From positions 1-12,939 of the forward strand of contig JAQTVX010000030.1 of NCBI GenBank assembly GCA_028706585.1: a stretch of 12,939 nucleotides of DNA. The letters are read 5' to 3'. Position numbers and translations under genes: made by a program. Positions within the stretch are counted from its first letter, which is position 1. Each line of letters begins with the position of its first letter. Positions 11,860 to 12,939 of this stretch are shown here, one piece after another. The DNA comes from Candidatus Krumholzibacteriia bacterium. Its GTDB lineage: Bacteria; Krumholzibacteriota; Krumholzibacteriia; Krumholzibacteriales; Krumholzibacteriaceae. The notes under the pieces were generated by a model, which searched no databases, had not been told where the DNA came from, and worked only from the letters and a program-made list of their open reading frames with translations.

Positions 11860-12939
11860 ATGAAGGTATGCTTCTTCTCACCGACGGCATACTCCTACTT
11901 CAGGCCGGACCGGGCCGCGTGGGGCGGAGGCGCCGAGACGCAGCAGCTCCTGCTGGCGCGGCACATGCTGGATAAGGGAATCGAGGTCTCATTCATAGTC
12001 GGTGATTTCTCTCAGCCTCCAGTGGAGATCATCGACGGGATCACACTCATTAGATCGTTCACGCCCTTTTGGGGCAACAGGAAGCTCCGTTTCATTCCGG
12101 ACATGATCAAGATCCGCGCGGCCATGCGGCTTGCCGACGCCGACGTTTACAACCAGCGCTCGACATCGTTCTTCACGGGGCAGCTCGCTTTTTTCGCCGC
12201 CGAGCTCGGCAGAGCGTTCACCTTTTCACTCGGCATCGACTACAACTGCTATCCCGACGGTCAGGGCGCGCTCCGATGGCCGATGCCCCATTTCTATCGC
12301 TACGGAATCAAGAAGGCGGATGCCGTCATCGTGCAGACTGAGATGCAGCAACGTTTGATGCTCGAGAACTTCGGCCGAAAGACGATTCTCATCCGCAACG
12401 GCATAACGATTCCCTCGATCCGGCCCTTCAACGCCGAGAGCGCTGCGCCTCCATTCGCGCCGCCAGATGAGGCCGCGGAGATAAGAGATCCAGGTTTCTT
12501 GTGGGTCGGAAGATTCCGGCCGACCAAAAGACCGAGGGTCATGCTGGATCTCGCTCTAGCTCTGCCGGACGTGCATTTCACCGTGATCGGCGGCTACGCG
12601 GGCGACGAGCGCTATGCGTCGGAAATCACCGAGGATCTCAAGAAACTGCCGAACGTCGAGCATATTCCGTTCGTACCGCCCGGGAGAATAGAGGCTTACT
12701 ACAGGCGCGCAAGCGCTCTGATCAACACGTCATCTCTGGAGGGATTCCCCAACACGTACCTCCACGCGTGGGTCTATGGAGTCCCCGTCATCACTTTGGA
12801 GATCGACCCCGATGGAACCCTTACTAAGAACGGCATCGGCATCGTAGCGGGAGGCTTCGAAGGTCTCGTCGAGGCAATCCGCAGAACACATACGAATCCG
12901 TCCCTGTTATCGCAGATGTCTGCAAGGGCGGCGCGCTAC
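11860..12939 (+). CDS. GT4-type glycosyltransferase, C-terminus cut by the window edge (360 codons seen)
   Basis: The frame is open from the ATG at 11860 to the right edge, exactly 360 codons. The N-terminal GT-B domain shows MKVCFFSPTAYSYF, then WGGGAETQQLLLARHMLDKGIEVSFIVG, the glycine-rich loop and helix typical of GT4. The C-terminal domain shows FLWVGRFRPTKRPRVMLDLA, FTVIGG, VPPGRIEAYYRRASALINTS and EGFPNTYLHAWVYGVPVITL. The EX7E motif is changed: Glu294 is kept, but the second Glu is His302. Related enzymes with EGFPNTF often have Gln or another residue there, so this need not mean loss of activity. No Shine-Dalgarno precedes the ATG (CACCCCCC), so a leaderless transcript is likely. Probably only a few dozen residues are missing. 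It likely adds one sugar of the repeat unit; the donor is unknown. Confidence 0.88.
   Translation, partial: MKVCFFSPTAYSYFRPDRAAWGGGAETQQLLLARHMLDKGIEVSFIVGDFSQPPVEIIDGITLIRSFTPFWGNRKLRFIPDMIKIRAAMRLADADVYNQRSTSFFTGQLAFFAAELGRAFTFSLGIDYNCYPDGQGALRWPMPHFYRYGIKKADAVIVQTEMQQRLMLENFGRKTILIRNGITIPSIRPFNAESAAPPFAPPDEAAEIRDPGFLWVGRFRPTKRPRVMLDLALALPDVHFTVIGGYAGDERYASEITEDLKKLPNVEHIPFVPPGRIEAYYRRASALINTSSLEGFPNTYLHAWVYGVPVITLEIDPDGTLTKNGIGIVAGGFEGLVEAIRRTHTNPSLLSQMSARAARY

Overview
The window looks like part of a surface-polysaccharide (O-antigen, capsule or exopolysaccharide) locus from a moderately GC-rich bacterium. The Shine-Dalgarno (SD) sequences are strong AGGAGG types. The truncated gene at the left edge encodes what looks like a lipoprotein signal peptide, which fits a diderm. 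I cannot name the lineage from sequence alone. The contents and mixed family choice resemble loci of uncultivated phyla known from metagenomes, but that is a guess. There are no RNA genes, CRISPR arrays, insertion sequences or phage genes. Coding density is very high and no gene-free stretch reaches 300 bases; the longest is about 215 bases (6103-6317).

Layout. A minus-strand block (about 6102 down to 244) starts at a strong extended -10 promoter. In transcription order it encodes a DegT/DnrJ/EryC1 (PLP) aminotransferase, a phosphoglycosyl transferase that primes the undecaprenyl carrier, a Gfo/Idh/MocA (WbpB-like) oxidoreductase, a left-handed beta-helix (WbpD-like) acetyltransferase, a radical SAM/SPASM-type protein and a GT4 glycosyltransferase. 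After 132 non-coding bases, the first 37 codons of a probable lipoprotein run off the left edge on the same strand.

Divergently, a plus-strand block (6318-9615) encodes a GT4 glycosyltransferase, a thymidylate-kinase-like P-loop kinase and an alkaline-phosphatase-superfamily phosphohydrolase, joined by 4-base start/stop overlaps. A separate plus-strand pair (9692-11021) encodes a dTDP-4-dehydrorhamnose 3,5-epimerase-like cupin and an RfbD-like reductase, behind its own candidate promoter. A short RfbA-like nucleotidyltransferase converges on them from the minus strand (11028-11759). A further plus-strand GT4 gene begins at 11860, apparently leaderless, and runs off the right edge.

How the genes fit together (inference). 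The oxidoreductase, aminotransferase and acetyltransferase would make a 3-acetamido (2,3-diacetamido) UDP-sugar. RfbA, RfbC-like and RfbD-like would make a dTDP-6-deoxysugar of the rhamnose type; the 4,6-dehydratase RfbB is not in the window. The phosphoglycosyl transferase loads the first sugar phosphate on the lipid carrier and the three GT4 enzymes extend it. The radical SAM protein and the kinase-phosphohydrolase pair have no obvious place in a standard pathway and are the most interesting parts.
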